A stretch of 64,000 nucleotides of DNA, from the NCBI GenBank assembly GCA_030374765.1, contig JARGXX010000034.1, positions 434,001 through 498,000 of the forward strand. The letters run 5' to 3'. Each line of letters starts with the position of its first letter. Within the stretch, counting starts at the first letter, position 1. Below are positions 12,401 to 22,369 of the stretch, one piece after another. Below the pieces are notes generated by a model. It was given only the letters and a program-made list of their open reading frames with translations, was not told where the DNA came from and did no database searches. Origin of the DNA: Agarophyton chilense (lineage: Eukaryota; Rhodophyta; Florideophyceae; Gracilariales; Gracilariaceae). A program made the translations under genes and the position numbers.

Positions 12401-14312
12401 TGTGGACTTTGGTTGCGATTCGCGGACTGCCGCTGTCTGAGCTTCATGAATTGCAAGCTGATAAGGCCTAATTATGCGGGCCAAATACTTCCCAGTATTA
12501 GCGAACCATTCGCAATTCTTGAACTTCAAGGTTATACCTGCTGTCTGCAACGCTTTGAGGATCTCCTCCACATGTCGCATGTGTCTTTCAATATCTTGAG
12601 AGAAGACAATGACATCGCCCAAAAAGACTAGATATGTTTTCCATTTATGTTTCGAGATTAATATGTTCAAGGCGCGCTGGAACGTTGCCGGAGCATTGGT
12701 GAGTCCAGATAACATCCGCTTGAAACGGTATAGTTCGCCGTGTGACACAAATGCGGTCTTATCCTCATCTTTTCCAGCTACAGGAACCTGCCAATAACCA
12801 TTGTTGGCGTCAAGCACGGTGAACACGTTCGCATTGCCTAATCTGTCTATAAACTGTTCCGTACGAGGCAGTGGATAGGTATCCCATAGCGTAACTGCGT
12901 TTTGTTTTCGGTAGTCGACACAGAATCGTAAAGAACCATCAGGTTTTGAGACTAACACCACAGGTGAAGCCCAAGCCAATTGTGCTGCGTCTATTACTCC
13001 TGCTTCGAGCATCTTGGCAAAATTGCCCTCCTCGATCTGACGAGTTCGCGGTCCTGCTCTGTAAGGTGGGTGAATAAGGGGACGAGATCCCGGAATAACA
13101 TCAATATGATGTTCTGTAGCGGAGATCTCTCCTAGTTTTCCAGTCTACATAAAGGCATACTTTTCAACATTTTTCTGGTTCTTTACTTATATCCTTTAGG
13201 AACATTCTCGAGAACTAGTTCTTCTACCAGCTTATCTGGGACTTTCTGTTCTTCTTTCGGTTGCGAATGCTCTCTGGGGCCTTAATGTGCACCAGTTGAT
13301 TCGTATGACACATCAGTGAACCCTAGCACTTCTGAGGTAGAGACATGAGTCGAAACTACTGCTATTGGGTGCGGGAGAGCAGCTGCAACGATCTTTTTCT
13401 TCTGTAGATGAAAATCATTATCGGTAAAGCTAAAAATGAGTATTCGGAAGTGTTTGTCCGGTTCAACTGAAACAATTTCATTCGCTGCGAGAAGTCCTCG
13501 ATGCTCGTAAATAGCTGCATTAGGATTTATTACCGGGACCGTGTCGTTGTGTTATGACTTGTACCCAGGTTTGGGATTGAGTCTTTAACACTGTAGGTTT
13601 CGACACACGAATCTTCGGTGATGTTCGACCACGAGCCAACTCGTATTCAATTGAGGGTGGAAGTGGTGCAGCTGTAGGGACTCTTCGTAGAGGTCTTCTC
13701 ACTATAGGCACTGTCGAGCCATCGTCTAACATAATTATTTGACTCCGAGGGCGGATTGCTTCGACAAATCTGTCAAAATAATCACACCCCAGAACAACTG
13801 GTGCGGCCAGTGACTTGAAGACAATTAACTTCACCTTCACTAAAAATTGTCCGAGTCGAACGAGCAACTTCACTGTTCCATGTGTTCTCACTGCATTTCT
13901 ATTAGCATCTCAGATATCCGGCAACGGACCGTAACGAATTTGTTCCTGATCGGTGGATCCTAGTTCGGATATTAGAATAAGGTTCGGTCTAGCGCCTGTA
14001 TAAAGATCTGTCAGGCGGCAGGTCAATAAATCCTTATCCAAGCCGATGTTGGCATAAACTTTATATTTTCTCTTCTGCATTATCATATAAAGTGTTCCCG
14101 TTTCGCCGGACAAATACAACGTCTCCATGGACGTTTGACTTCACAGTCAAACTTTACTCGCTTTCCAACGGACGGCTTCAATCTGCTCGACGGAATATGG
14201 TGAGTCCTCATCAGGACCTTGGGACTCCAAGCACGGGAACAAGGAGGCGAGTACTCCCTGGTCGCCTCTATGCGATAGAGTAGGGCCGACCCCCTAGAGG
14301 TACCCTCACTTA
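9453..14312 (-). pseudogene. Pol of chromovirus A (PR-RT-RNase H-IN-chromodomain, broken)
   Basis: Pol read in several frames on the minus strand. The -1 frame opens at the slippery site (14313-14319) and runs to about 14090, where it meets stops. 14128-13520 carries the retropepsin domain. 13012-12398 is RT, but the catalytic motif reads VFLGDVIVFS where the other elements have YLDD. 12319-12029 is RNase H (YYLDTDSSEYQVG). 11705-10983 has the integrase finger and core (VSIDIHGE, LLSDNGKQF). 10970-10119 continues after ERYNRT. 10094-9453 ends with a chromodomain (LLCRILWYGFPPEADTWEPI). The order PR-RT-RH-IN-chromodomain places it in the chromovirus branch of Ty3/gypsy. The frame breaks and the lost RT Asp make it inactive. 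Confidence 0.9.
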
Positions 14313-14319
14313 GTTTCCC
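14310..14319 (-). promoter_or_regulatory. -1 ribosomal frameshift site, gag/pol of A
   Basis: The element strand reads GGGAAAC followed at once by the gag stop TAA. In the gag frame this is G GGA AAC, a canonical X XXY YYZ slippery heptamer. After a -1 slip the reading frame enters pol directly (LSEGTSRGSA). Elements B and C have GAAAAAC and GGAAAAC at the same place. No downstream pseudoknot was evaluated. Confidence 0.75.
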
Positions 14320-16410
14320 GACTGAGGCGGTTCGTTCGCCCTTGGGGCGTTGCTTCCAACTTGCGAATTAGCCTGTGGTGTTTAAGTGTTCTGAATCACT
14401 GGAGCTCCATATTGACGTTCAGGATGGTAGCTAAGCCATGCTTTGACCTTCCAGTAGGTACCAGTCAGCACTCGGATTCTTTCCTCCTCTGAGAGGGTCT
14501 CGTAATTTGTAAGGACGTGAACCAAATCCTTTGCAGGAAGGGTACAATCTGAAAACAGATGATGACCGCCATAGCACAGATAGCATAGTAACGCTTCACA
14601 GCGTGCTGCCGACCTCAATTGTGATCGAGACGCTATTCGCGTGTCCACCCATCCAGGTTTTCCATTTTTTAATCCTCCTTCCGGGGGTTTCATGTATGCA
14701 AGGGGTACTGGGCGTCTGCCCTCCATAGCCTCTAGAGCTTCTTCCTCCTGGGATTCTGAGTGAGGTAGACCCTCTGTGGGCACCGACCACTGCCAATAGT
14801 CTATAAGGTGAATAGAATCGTGTTACGATTGGGTATCGTGTCTAACAAACGACGACCCTCGAGGGTGAACTCGAGATTCCAGGTGGAACACCTTTCGACT
14901 AGGTTTCGCGGCTTGTTTGCGTTTTTTCTCTGCTTTGGATGCGCCAAGCGTTGTGGTTTTCCGCGTAACTACGCGAGATCTAACCGCGTCACCATCAGCT
15001 TGCGCAAACTGAACCAACTCCTGAAATGGGGTTCTTTCATGCTTTTCTCGAAATCGAGCCACTAGAGATTTGATGTTGGGATCGATTCCATCGATGAACA
15101 AGTTAGTCTTGTCCTCCATTAATTGAACGTTTCCACAGCGCGTGGCCATTCTGTTAAGCCTCGAGCTGTACTCTGCTTCTCCCTCACCAGGTTTCTGGGT
15201 CACATCACGAAGATCCAGGATAGCCTGTCGGATTGCGTTCGATGTCTCCTAGCTGCGCAGTAAGTACTGCACTGCCTCCGGTCAGGATGTTACATCTACT
15301 TCTTCGGCGGTCAGGGATCTGCAAACGGAACGATATTGCTCGGACGCAAAACCCGTCAAGAAATGGGGTAATGAAACCCAAGCTTGAGGTTCACTCCTTT
15401 CTGAGGTCTCCGCCTCGTCAACAAAACGAGTAAGGAACTCGATAACGAGAATGGGCGTTTTACCATCTAAGAATAGATCATTTAGTCAAATCTTTAACCG
15501 CCTAGTGTGGTCCTTAACCTTTGAGATTTCGCGACCCGATCGCTTCTTTCCTCCTCTCTTCAGGCGATAATACCGGTAGTCCAGTACTTTCCGATACAAC
15601 GGATTCGTACAAGGAAGTGGCCTGAGACGCTTGTACTTAGGACCGTTCTTTTTTAATAGCCAAGAAGACTTGTTCCTATTCCTAGAACGGGAACTACGAT
15701 AATCATCATCACTGGCGTCGTCACTGTACGTATCCGACGAGTCAGACTCGTCAGCACTGAAGTCCTCATTCTCCGATGCTGATGAGTTATCACTTGTGTC
15801 CGGCTGGGACTTTCCCTTCTTGCGACGTCTTGAATTCGATTTCCTCGATCGCTCTTCCCTCAAGAGGACTTCATTTCCGTCTTTCACGACTTGGGTAGCA
15901 GTAATCTGCGCATACACCACTGCCGCCAGGCGTTCAAGAAGAGGTTCAACTCGAGTGAGGATTTCCTCCACGTCAACGGTCAGGCCCGGTAAAACCTCCG
16001 AAGCATTACCATGCCTTTCCATTACTTGGGTCAAATCCTCTCGCAGGGTTCTCACAACCGCGGGTATCGGGTCCCTTTCTTCTCGACGAGCTAGTTCGAT
16101 TTGTTCTCGGCGCAAGCGCTCGACTTCTTCGGTACTGATCGCCATCTGCGATTCCAATCCAATGATTCGCTCACGATAGACGTTTGACTCCGATTTGAGA
16201 CGAAGCACCTGAGCGGGTTAATTATTTTCTCCAACAGGGGTTACGACCTGTTGGTCTCTAGGTTCATTATGGGAACCATTGGCCTTCGTGGCCGTCTCAA
16301 TAGACAACTCCACGGGCATGGGTACATCCGAGAGATCTCATTTATCGGTCACCGAACAAGTCTGAAGGACCCGGGGCACAAGTACTAGACTGGGTCTTCT
16401 TTTTCGGCAT
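14310..16410 (-). pseudogene. Gag of chromovirus A (broken)
   Basis: The start is the ATG at 16410 (MPKKKTQSS), matching MPKTRSQSS of element C; an early TAA follows within 25 codons. 16208-15486 encodes a charged coiled-coil-like region (LESQMAISTEEVERLRREQ) followed by an acidic/serine tract and the conserved PLYRKVLDYRYYRLK block. 15203-14823 encodes the capsid-like part (GEGEAEYSS, DGIDPNIKSLVARFREKH). 14783-14382 has the zinc knuckle CYLCYGGHHLFSDC (CX2CX4HX4C), then a premature TAA at 14382-14384. The frame continues to the proper stop at 14310-14312. Structural protein of the virus-like particle; several stops and shifts make it non-functional. Confidence 0.85.
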
Positions 16411-16588
16411 TCCAAACAAATCCAATGTTCGCCGACGAAATTATTGAGGTCTTCAATTGAATAAGACAGCGTAGTTAACTAAGGATCTCCGTAATAGATG
16501 GACGTGGTCGGAAACCGCTCCCGAGATCGTATTCAATTCAAATTAAGGATCGGTATTGCGAAATATTTGGAGTAGCCAACCACAGTGT

Positions 16589-16606
16589 TTCTAATTCGGG
16601 AGACCA
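16589..16606 (-). other. PBS of chromovirus A
   Basis: 18 nt, plus strand TTCTAATTCGGGAGACCA, separated by CT from the LTR start at 16609. It differs by one base from the PBS of B and C. The plus strand corresponds to tRNA positions 59-76 ending CCA, with G72 and A73; a C1-G72 pair with A73 is typical of eukaryotic tRNA-Tyr (inference). Confidence 0.8.
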
Positions 16607-16608
16607 CT

Positions 16609-17226
16609 TGTAGTATTCGCTTTTTGGAGAGAGCAGACACCTGCAAAAGTGTTCGGGACTTCCGAATGGGTGCTTGCAGCTTAGGGGAAGGTGTGGTAGA
16701 GCACAACACTAGCAAGGTAAAATGGGGGTTGTAAGGTCCCACTCGCCAATGAGGGTGGTTGGTACTATGCAAGTGACAACTAATTGTTGTAGCCTGTCCG
16801 GATCTCCGGTTAAGAAATCCTGAACAAGGAACAAGTGAGTTGTGAACTCGTTTGTTGTCTCCTTTACTTTGAAGTTGGCGCTCCCCTCTGTGCCTTAAGT
16901 ACAGTGCACAGGGGTGAGCGCCGCACATAATAATACCTAGATATAAACTTGGCTAGCCGATTAACCCCTCTGCAGTGGGGGGTAATGGTTGCCACGTGGC
17001 TACTCACTACAGTATATGCACCGTTGCCAATCCGGTATTTCACTACAAAGGGTCGAATCGGATGCGCCGTGGCAGACCAAGATCCCACGTGTAACATACC
17101 ACCTCACGGACCATCTGCAGGGTGCCGCTCCATAACTTCATCCTAGCCGTTGCACTCACTTATGAGTATCATTATACTTAGCCAAAAAAATCATCCATCG
17201 GCATTCCGACAGTGCAGAATACTACA
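16609..17226 (-). repeat. 5' LTR of chromovirus A
   Basis: 618 bp, TGTAGTATTC to GAATACTACA. The partner of 6419-7036. The next base to the right belongs to the relic at 17.2-18.1 kb. Confidence 0.93.
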
Positions 17227-18067
17227 CAATGGCCTTCGGATAATAGTCGGGCACAAGACGCCTCAGGATCTCCGATGGTTGATTCCTCAAAGGCTTGGCG
17301 GGATAGGCACGAGTGTCGTCCCGATCCTGCGGATGTAGCGGAATCGGCGTGGATGAGTCGGTATCGTGGTCATACCAAAGGAACCCGGGAGTCTTGCCCC
17401 ACTCCATCTGTAAGGCATGATCCAAAAGGTCCTCGGTCTCCTCGACGTCGAACTGGGTCCCAAGGACGATATTCAGGATGCCCAGGGTCCTTAAAAAATG
17501 GATCATGATGTCCGGGAGCGGGACTAGGCGATCTCGAGGACCGGGTATGTTCTCGTCGTACCATACCCTCCAATCCTCCGAACGGACATTACCACGGATT
17601 CCGTACTTCGCGGTATCCAGGAAGGCCATAAGGGACATCACGCCGAACTCAACGAAGAGTACTTGCCAGAACAGCAACGGCCTTCTGTCATTGGCATCGC
17701 CCATGAGTTGGGACGAGTGGTACGCCACCATAAACGGCGTGGGAACAAAAAGGAGCGGCGAGACTCTCCAATACGTGGCCCGTTGGTTCTCATCCTCGTG
17801 GGGAAGCGAAAGATATAACGGAAGAAGATTGTCTGCGCTGATGTCGTGAAACTCCACTTGGTGCCGACAAAAGAAGAACCCTAATGATTGACTCAAACGA
17901 CCATCGGGCTCGTGCATATCGTTCCAATCGACCCTATTGGACACCGAAAACAGGCGGTCATACGACGGCCGAAAGCACATAAGCGCCCAGAGGTTTTGAC
18001 CCGCGGGAGGAAATCGCACATGAGGCGAGAGGAAGTCCGTGTTTAGGTCCAAAAAGAGTTTGTTCAC
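17222..18067 (-). pseudogene. Divergent relative of the chromovirus accessory ORF
   Basis: 281-codon open frame on the minus strand. It shares with the accessory proteins of B and C the segment around FWQVLFVEFGVMSLMAFLDTA (compare YTEFIAKMAVFFLWDAYDT), a following WRVWY, an LDHALQMEWGKTPG-like block (compare VDVIDGVDWSGVP) and a proline-rich tail. Overall identity looks low, so the homology is an inference. It is on the opposite strand to the accessory ORFs of A, B and C, so its parent element had the other orientation. No pol of that element is present; its C-terminal end overlaps the last bases of the LTR of A, which suggests A inserted here or the junction was rearranged. 18068-18670 holds shifted fragments that may be its N-terminal part. 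Confidence 0.5.
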
Positions 18068-18670
18068 CCTGAACTAGTATTCGGCTTCCTCCTCGCAGCG
18101 GACGTAAGGCATGTATGCTTGGATGAGGGTGCGACATCGTGTCGCTGAACGTGAAACCACAAGACAATGCAACCATCGGTTATAACACGAGTTACTGCGC
18201 GAGTTCTTGCTGCCCCTTCGGAAATCGTGTATCTTGGCAAACCTTCGGGCATCGAGATACATATGACAGAACCTTTGGAATTCTTTCACAGAGGACGGAA
18301 TAACGGCATGACGCACCGCCCGCGGATTCCGTTCGATGGTATTTGTCATAGCGGTCCCCGGGACGTTCGTAAGCCACTTGGTATCCCGAGAAGCTCGCCG
18401 CTTGGTTTTTCGAAGCCATGGTACTGCTGCGGACCGGTTGGTCCGCCGGAAAATGGATGGGGAAGCCGACGGAGGAGACAGAGTCCGAAGGGAGAACAAC
18501 GTATCCAACAGGCTTATAAGGCGAGTTCGGCTTCGCGCACGACCATTGGAAAAGTACCACGATGGGAGGGCAAGGTGACGGAATTGACCCGAACGGGCTG
18601 ACAGGCGTGAACCAAGGTGGACGAAGCGCGGAGGGTCGCCAAAGGAAGAGGAAACTAAGGAAGGCCCCAA

Positions 18671-18959
18671 CGACCGTTAGAGTAGAAGAAGCTCAAGGAC
18701 TGTCTCGGCAACGCTACGCGAGGAATATGCCGGCGATGAACCTATGGCCAGCGCTCACGGCGCGTGACAGTTTCAGTCTTTAGGCAAATTACTTGCCCTC
18801 CGACGCCAATGGTCAGCTGACGCTTCCCCGCAGGCGATGAAGCCTTGACGTCCCGGCGCGCCCAATGGTCCTGGAAGCGACTAAGCGCTCATGTCCCCTG
18901 GGTCAATCATGAGGAAATCTGGACGTCGCCGTGACGGCCGAATCCTAAGGAGGGAGATA
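18671..18959. other. Spacer of relic DNA, nothing recognised
   Basis: Nothing recognisable as a gene or known repeat. It may be the decayed far end of the relic to its left. Confidence 0.5.
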
Positions 18960-19303
18960 TGTGAAGGAGCGATGACAACGGTCGAGCCTTGTAAGCCGCC
19001 AGGCCCTGAGGTATCTTACAAACGACACGTGTACGGGGCGACCTCAGGTGGACTCATGTAGATTATTAATTCGTTTTAATTAGTGTAATAGATTAGCATT
19101 ACAGTGCCAGGGAGATCCCAGCGCCTAGCCAGTACTATTTACTTGGCTCGAGTTACGCTTCTCCCTTAGAGTAAGGCAGGCACCGTTAGGATCCTAAATA
19201 ACCCCCTTTGGTATATTAGTTTCACCAATTGGTCTTCGAGCCATCGTTTCCGTAGCTCCAACCTGTAGGACTACGCAGTAAACGCCAGCCCATTGCACCA
19301 AGT
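18960..19303 (+). repeat. 344-bp repeat R1, copy b
   Basis: Inverted copy of 9101-9444, same length. Its last part (cgcagtaaacgccagcccat and onward to CACCAAGT) occurs again, imperfectly, at 19406-19441, so the right end is partly duplicated. Confidence 0.75.
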
Positions 19304-19599
19304 GGAGCATCTTTTTAATCAAATCCTTCAGGAACGGAAGGGGTGTTTGCGAGGACCACGAATGGTCATCTTAGGACGATGAGTCGGAGGATCCTGATAC
19401 TGTAGAAATACGCAGTAAACACCAGCCCATTGCACCAAGTACTCTAGTAGTTCCGCAGTCAACGATACGAACCTTAGGACCCTGTGACTGCTCCCGTTGA
19501 AACGGATTCATCGACCCCCTCGGAAATAAAATTACCTACGCATTCGCTCGGTAATAAAACATTTCGGTTCAATAACCTTCTTTACCGCCGGTATAAAGC

Positions 19600-19876
19600 C
19601 GTAATTTGACGCCTTAACTACGCTTTCGGTTCATCCCGCATCGCCAGCGATGTACGCGGACTTGACCACGGTGAGACGTAAGAGATGGATGTGGGGGTGG
19701 TGCTCGTGGAGGGAAAGTGTTTCTGGGCGGTGACATCTTACACAGCCGCCGAAAGGGAAATACCATGGCAGTGAATATTGAAAAGAGAAAAATGCAACAA
19801 ATCTTCACGACGGTGCTTCCTCTTCCAAGAGATATTCCAACACGTGGATGACCAACCCAAAAGTCCGAGAACGGGT
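19600..19876 (-). pseudogene. Gag start and 5' leader fragment of a B-like chromovirus
   Basis: 19797-19876 matches the leader of element B (32125-32204) with a few mismatches, from ACAAATCTTCACGACGGTG to CCGAGAACGG. The match stops exactly where the PBS of B would begin. To its left on the same strand an ATG at 19736 opens MSPPRNTFPPRAPPPHP, resembling the B Gag start MSPPTRGSRTGS, and the frame soon ends near 19614. This is an orphan piece without LTR or pol. Confidence 0.6.
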
Positions 19877-20145
19877 GTTTTTTGCGAAAGGAAGGCTTTA
19901 GAAAACAATAAAGCTGCAAGATGTTGATAGCGTGGTCGCGGGAGGCGATAATCCCTGGGATACACAAACCTCACACATCATCGCATCGAGCTCCTCCCTG
20001 ACTCGAAGCCGGATAGAAGAGTGCGGTACTTGTTCCCATTTAGGCTTAAAAAGTGCACTAGCTATTTTCCAGTGTGCTCTGGACATTTTGTCGCGTCTGT
20101 GAGTGATCAGGAAACATCTGATGATGTTGAAACTGCTCTGAGAGT

Positions 20146-20200
20146 GCCGCCGCCAAGGATTCGAACCTTAGAACCCGTTCTACCAGGCTACCACCGGTCG
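20146..20200 (-). other. tRNA-like fragment with B-box
   Basis: The minus strand contains GGTTCGAATCC preceded by a short TAGCCTGGTAGAACG stretch that resembles a tRNA D-arm. There is not enough room for an anticodon arm and no pairing acceptor stem was found. A weaker look-alike (GGTTCGTATCG) is at about 19465-19480. Pseudo-tRNA or SINE head is possible; not a functional tRNA as seen. Confidence 0.25.
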
Positions 20201-21378
20201 ATACTCGTAGGCTGACCCACCCACCATTGAGTTACAGTAAATGAAATAAATGCAAATGCAAGTGTGAACGGGCGTCAGATTGCAGGAGTCCTCACTTAGA
20301 TGCACTAAATATAAATGCAAGACTGATCGGGCGTCAGACAGCGGGAGTACTCGCGTGCCCACTACATGGTGTCATGTCGCTAACTATCGACATTCATACA
20401 GAACCTACATCCGACAATCACCAAGTAATTCGGGGAAAGTTTTAATAAAGCTACATATCTATTTCAACTCGCATTTTCAGGTTCCCAACTGTTTACCTTC
20501 CTTCAATAAAGCTTTTGGATACAACACGTACATTTTCATCACCAGCTCGCTACAATCGTGACTCACAAAGAAAAAGGCAGTCATCTACTACGTTTTGTTT
20601 CGCAAGTTGATGGCTGTTCTGGCTCAAGACTAGCTGTTCTTTGTTGTGGCGAACTATAGGTCCTACGATATTTTGGAATGCCATCGACTCGCATATAGGC
20701 CTGGGGAGGTGTTCATGCTACAAGTCGAAAGGCTATTGGTCACGCGCTGCACGAACCTACTGCCGAAATTGCAACAAAGGTTTTTTGGCCTCTTTTTCAG
20801 TACCGAGCAACAAAGACGGTTAACCACTAGAATCAAACTTCGGCCAACGATGCGGCACGCACGAGACGTCTTCCTTGCCGGGAAGCTACGTTGCTTTTAG
20901 AACGACACCAAGGACCCGTTGGACTGATATCGATTGCAATGAATCCGTAGAGCACGAAGTTGGAGCTATCCTTGCGCGCGAAGCGAATCCGCCTTTTTGT
21001 TTGAGCTTTTTGAAGAATGTGGAAAAAAGCGAGAAGCAAATGGAATGGTGGAATATTTTATTTGATAATCCTTACATCTGCGTGTGCAGAATGGGAAACG
21101 CTTACATGCAGCAAGGACGATTCCGCATTTAGGAGACATCTATGATCAAGTCACTACATCCTCAAGGTTTCTTGAGAATATTCTGAAAGTACGTCTTGCG
21201 TTTCTGTCCCGTATGATATTCTAAGCGTATTAGATACTTTAGACATAGAATTGGATGATGAATTGGAAATTATTTAACTGCATTTTAAAAACATACAAAG
21301 ACAGGCACAAAGCAGACTCTGGTGGTCGACTCAGAAGTCAGCTTTAACGTTTACAATTTGCATAATTTGCGTGAAACG
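20201..21378. other. Stretch without recognised gene
   Basis: Two overlapping short plus-strand frames (20646-20900, 84 codons; 20875-21132, 85 codons) could be pieces of one decayed gene, but I recognise no domain. The remainder is AT-rich up to the LTR of element B. Confidence 0.5.
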
Positions 21379-22288
21379 TGTGGAGCAAAACCCGGCGACG
21401 GGAAGTGCTCTCAAGGTGTTCGAAGCCTTGCTCCCTGGGGGAGGCAGACTCAGAGACAGAGCCCTCCGTTCCACCCGTAGTGTGGGGTGTAACTCCCACG
21501 GGGGATTCCGGCAGTACCGACGGAGGTGAGGGGTAGAAACCGTTGGATCGGGAATGGGTATGGGTATCCCAAAGAATGGGGGAAAATCCGGCGAAGAGTA
21601 AAAACGGGGCGAGGGTCGGGCACTAACAGGCACCGGACCCGAGAACCAGAAAAGGGGCGAAACAACAAAAGAAACCCAATACAAGGGCGAAAACCTGTCC
21701 TCGAAAGGAAACACAAAAAGCACGCAACAAGTAAGCAGAACCACCACGGGGTATCGTGCACGCAGGTCGTCTGAGCGGTCCCAAGGGGGTGGTTGCACGG
21801 AACCCAAACGTGGGCACTCTCCAAGTGGAGTCGTGTCCCTACGCAGGCGTTGCTAACCAGAGCCCGTTCCGGGTTGTAAGGCCGCAACGATGGCGACGAA
21901 GAACCTCTAAAGGTATCGAAGACCAACCTTGGTTCCCCTTTACTTTGAGCTTCGGACTGTCAGATCTCGTCTCCCTAAGTAGGGCCCACTTACTAAACTC
22001 TACAGTAGTGCACACCTGCTCAGGGCCATACACGTGGAGATCCCACTGCCAGGTCCCAAAAATCCAACGTTCTAACAAATATCCGAAAAATCGGTGCCAA
22101 AATTAAGCCACGTGTATCACGGGGCCAATCCAACCATGGGCCATCCGAATTTTCACTTCATAGGCGAATTCTAACCAGAAAACAGTGCCACCTCGGCACA
22201 CCTTAGAGGGGATCATAGTCATAACCCTCGGAGGGTTCAATCTATGAGTTGCATCTTCAAGTATCGCCTAACTGGGCGTTGCTCTACA
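21379..22288 (-). repeat. 3' LTR of chromovirus B
   Basis: 910 bp; nearly identical to 32225-33141. Confidence 0.95.
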
Positions 22289-22302
22289 TCTCCCCCTCCT
22301 TA
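22289..22302 (-). other. Polypurine tract of chromovirus B
   Basis: On the element strand the 3' LTR is preceded by AAGGAGGGGGAGA, a typical plus-strand primer. Elements A (7037-7046) and C (52170-52179) have shorter G-rich tracts at the same place. Confidence 0.75.
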
Positions 22303-22369
22303 AGACGAGGAAGAACATTCCGAGCCGCGGGTGTCTCGCGTTCCGGTCGCTATATATACTGCTCTCCCA

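Larger units (their letters stand above)
6419..17226 (-). mobile_element. Chromovirus A (Ty3/gypsy LTR retrotransposon, decayed)
   Basis: Two 618-bp direct repeats bound 10.8 kb that holds gag and pol on the minus strand and an extra ORF on the plus strand. The right LTR begins TGTAGTATTC and ends GAATACTACA, a 10-bp terminal inverted repeat; the left copy has lost the TG (TATAGTAC). PBS lies inside the right LTR and a C-rich (sense: G-rich) tract inside the left LTR, so the right LTR is the 5' LTR. Flanks do not show a target duplication (attag versus caatg). LTR divergence by eye is several percent or more, making this the oldest of the three complete elements. Confidence 0.93.

Noticed and set aside
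6414-17231. Target-site duplication of element A
   Set aside because: The five bases on each side (attag and caatg) do not match; the right flank is directly another relic.
21331-21926. Two overlapping 158-codon minus-strand frames in the LTR of B, repeated at 32207-32772
   Set aside because: They lie within the LTR and recur only because the LTR is duplicated; composition is low-complexity and no domain is seen.
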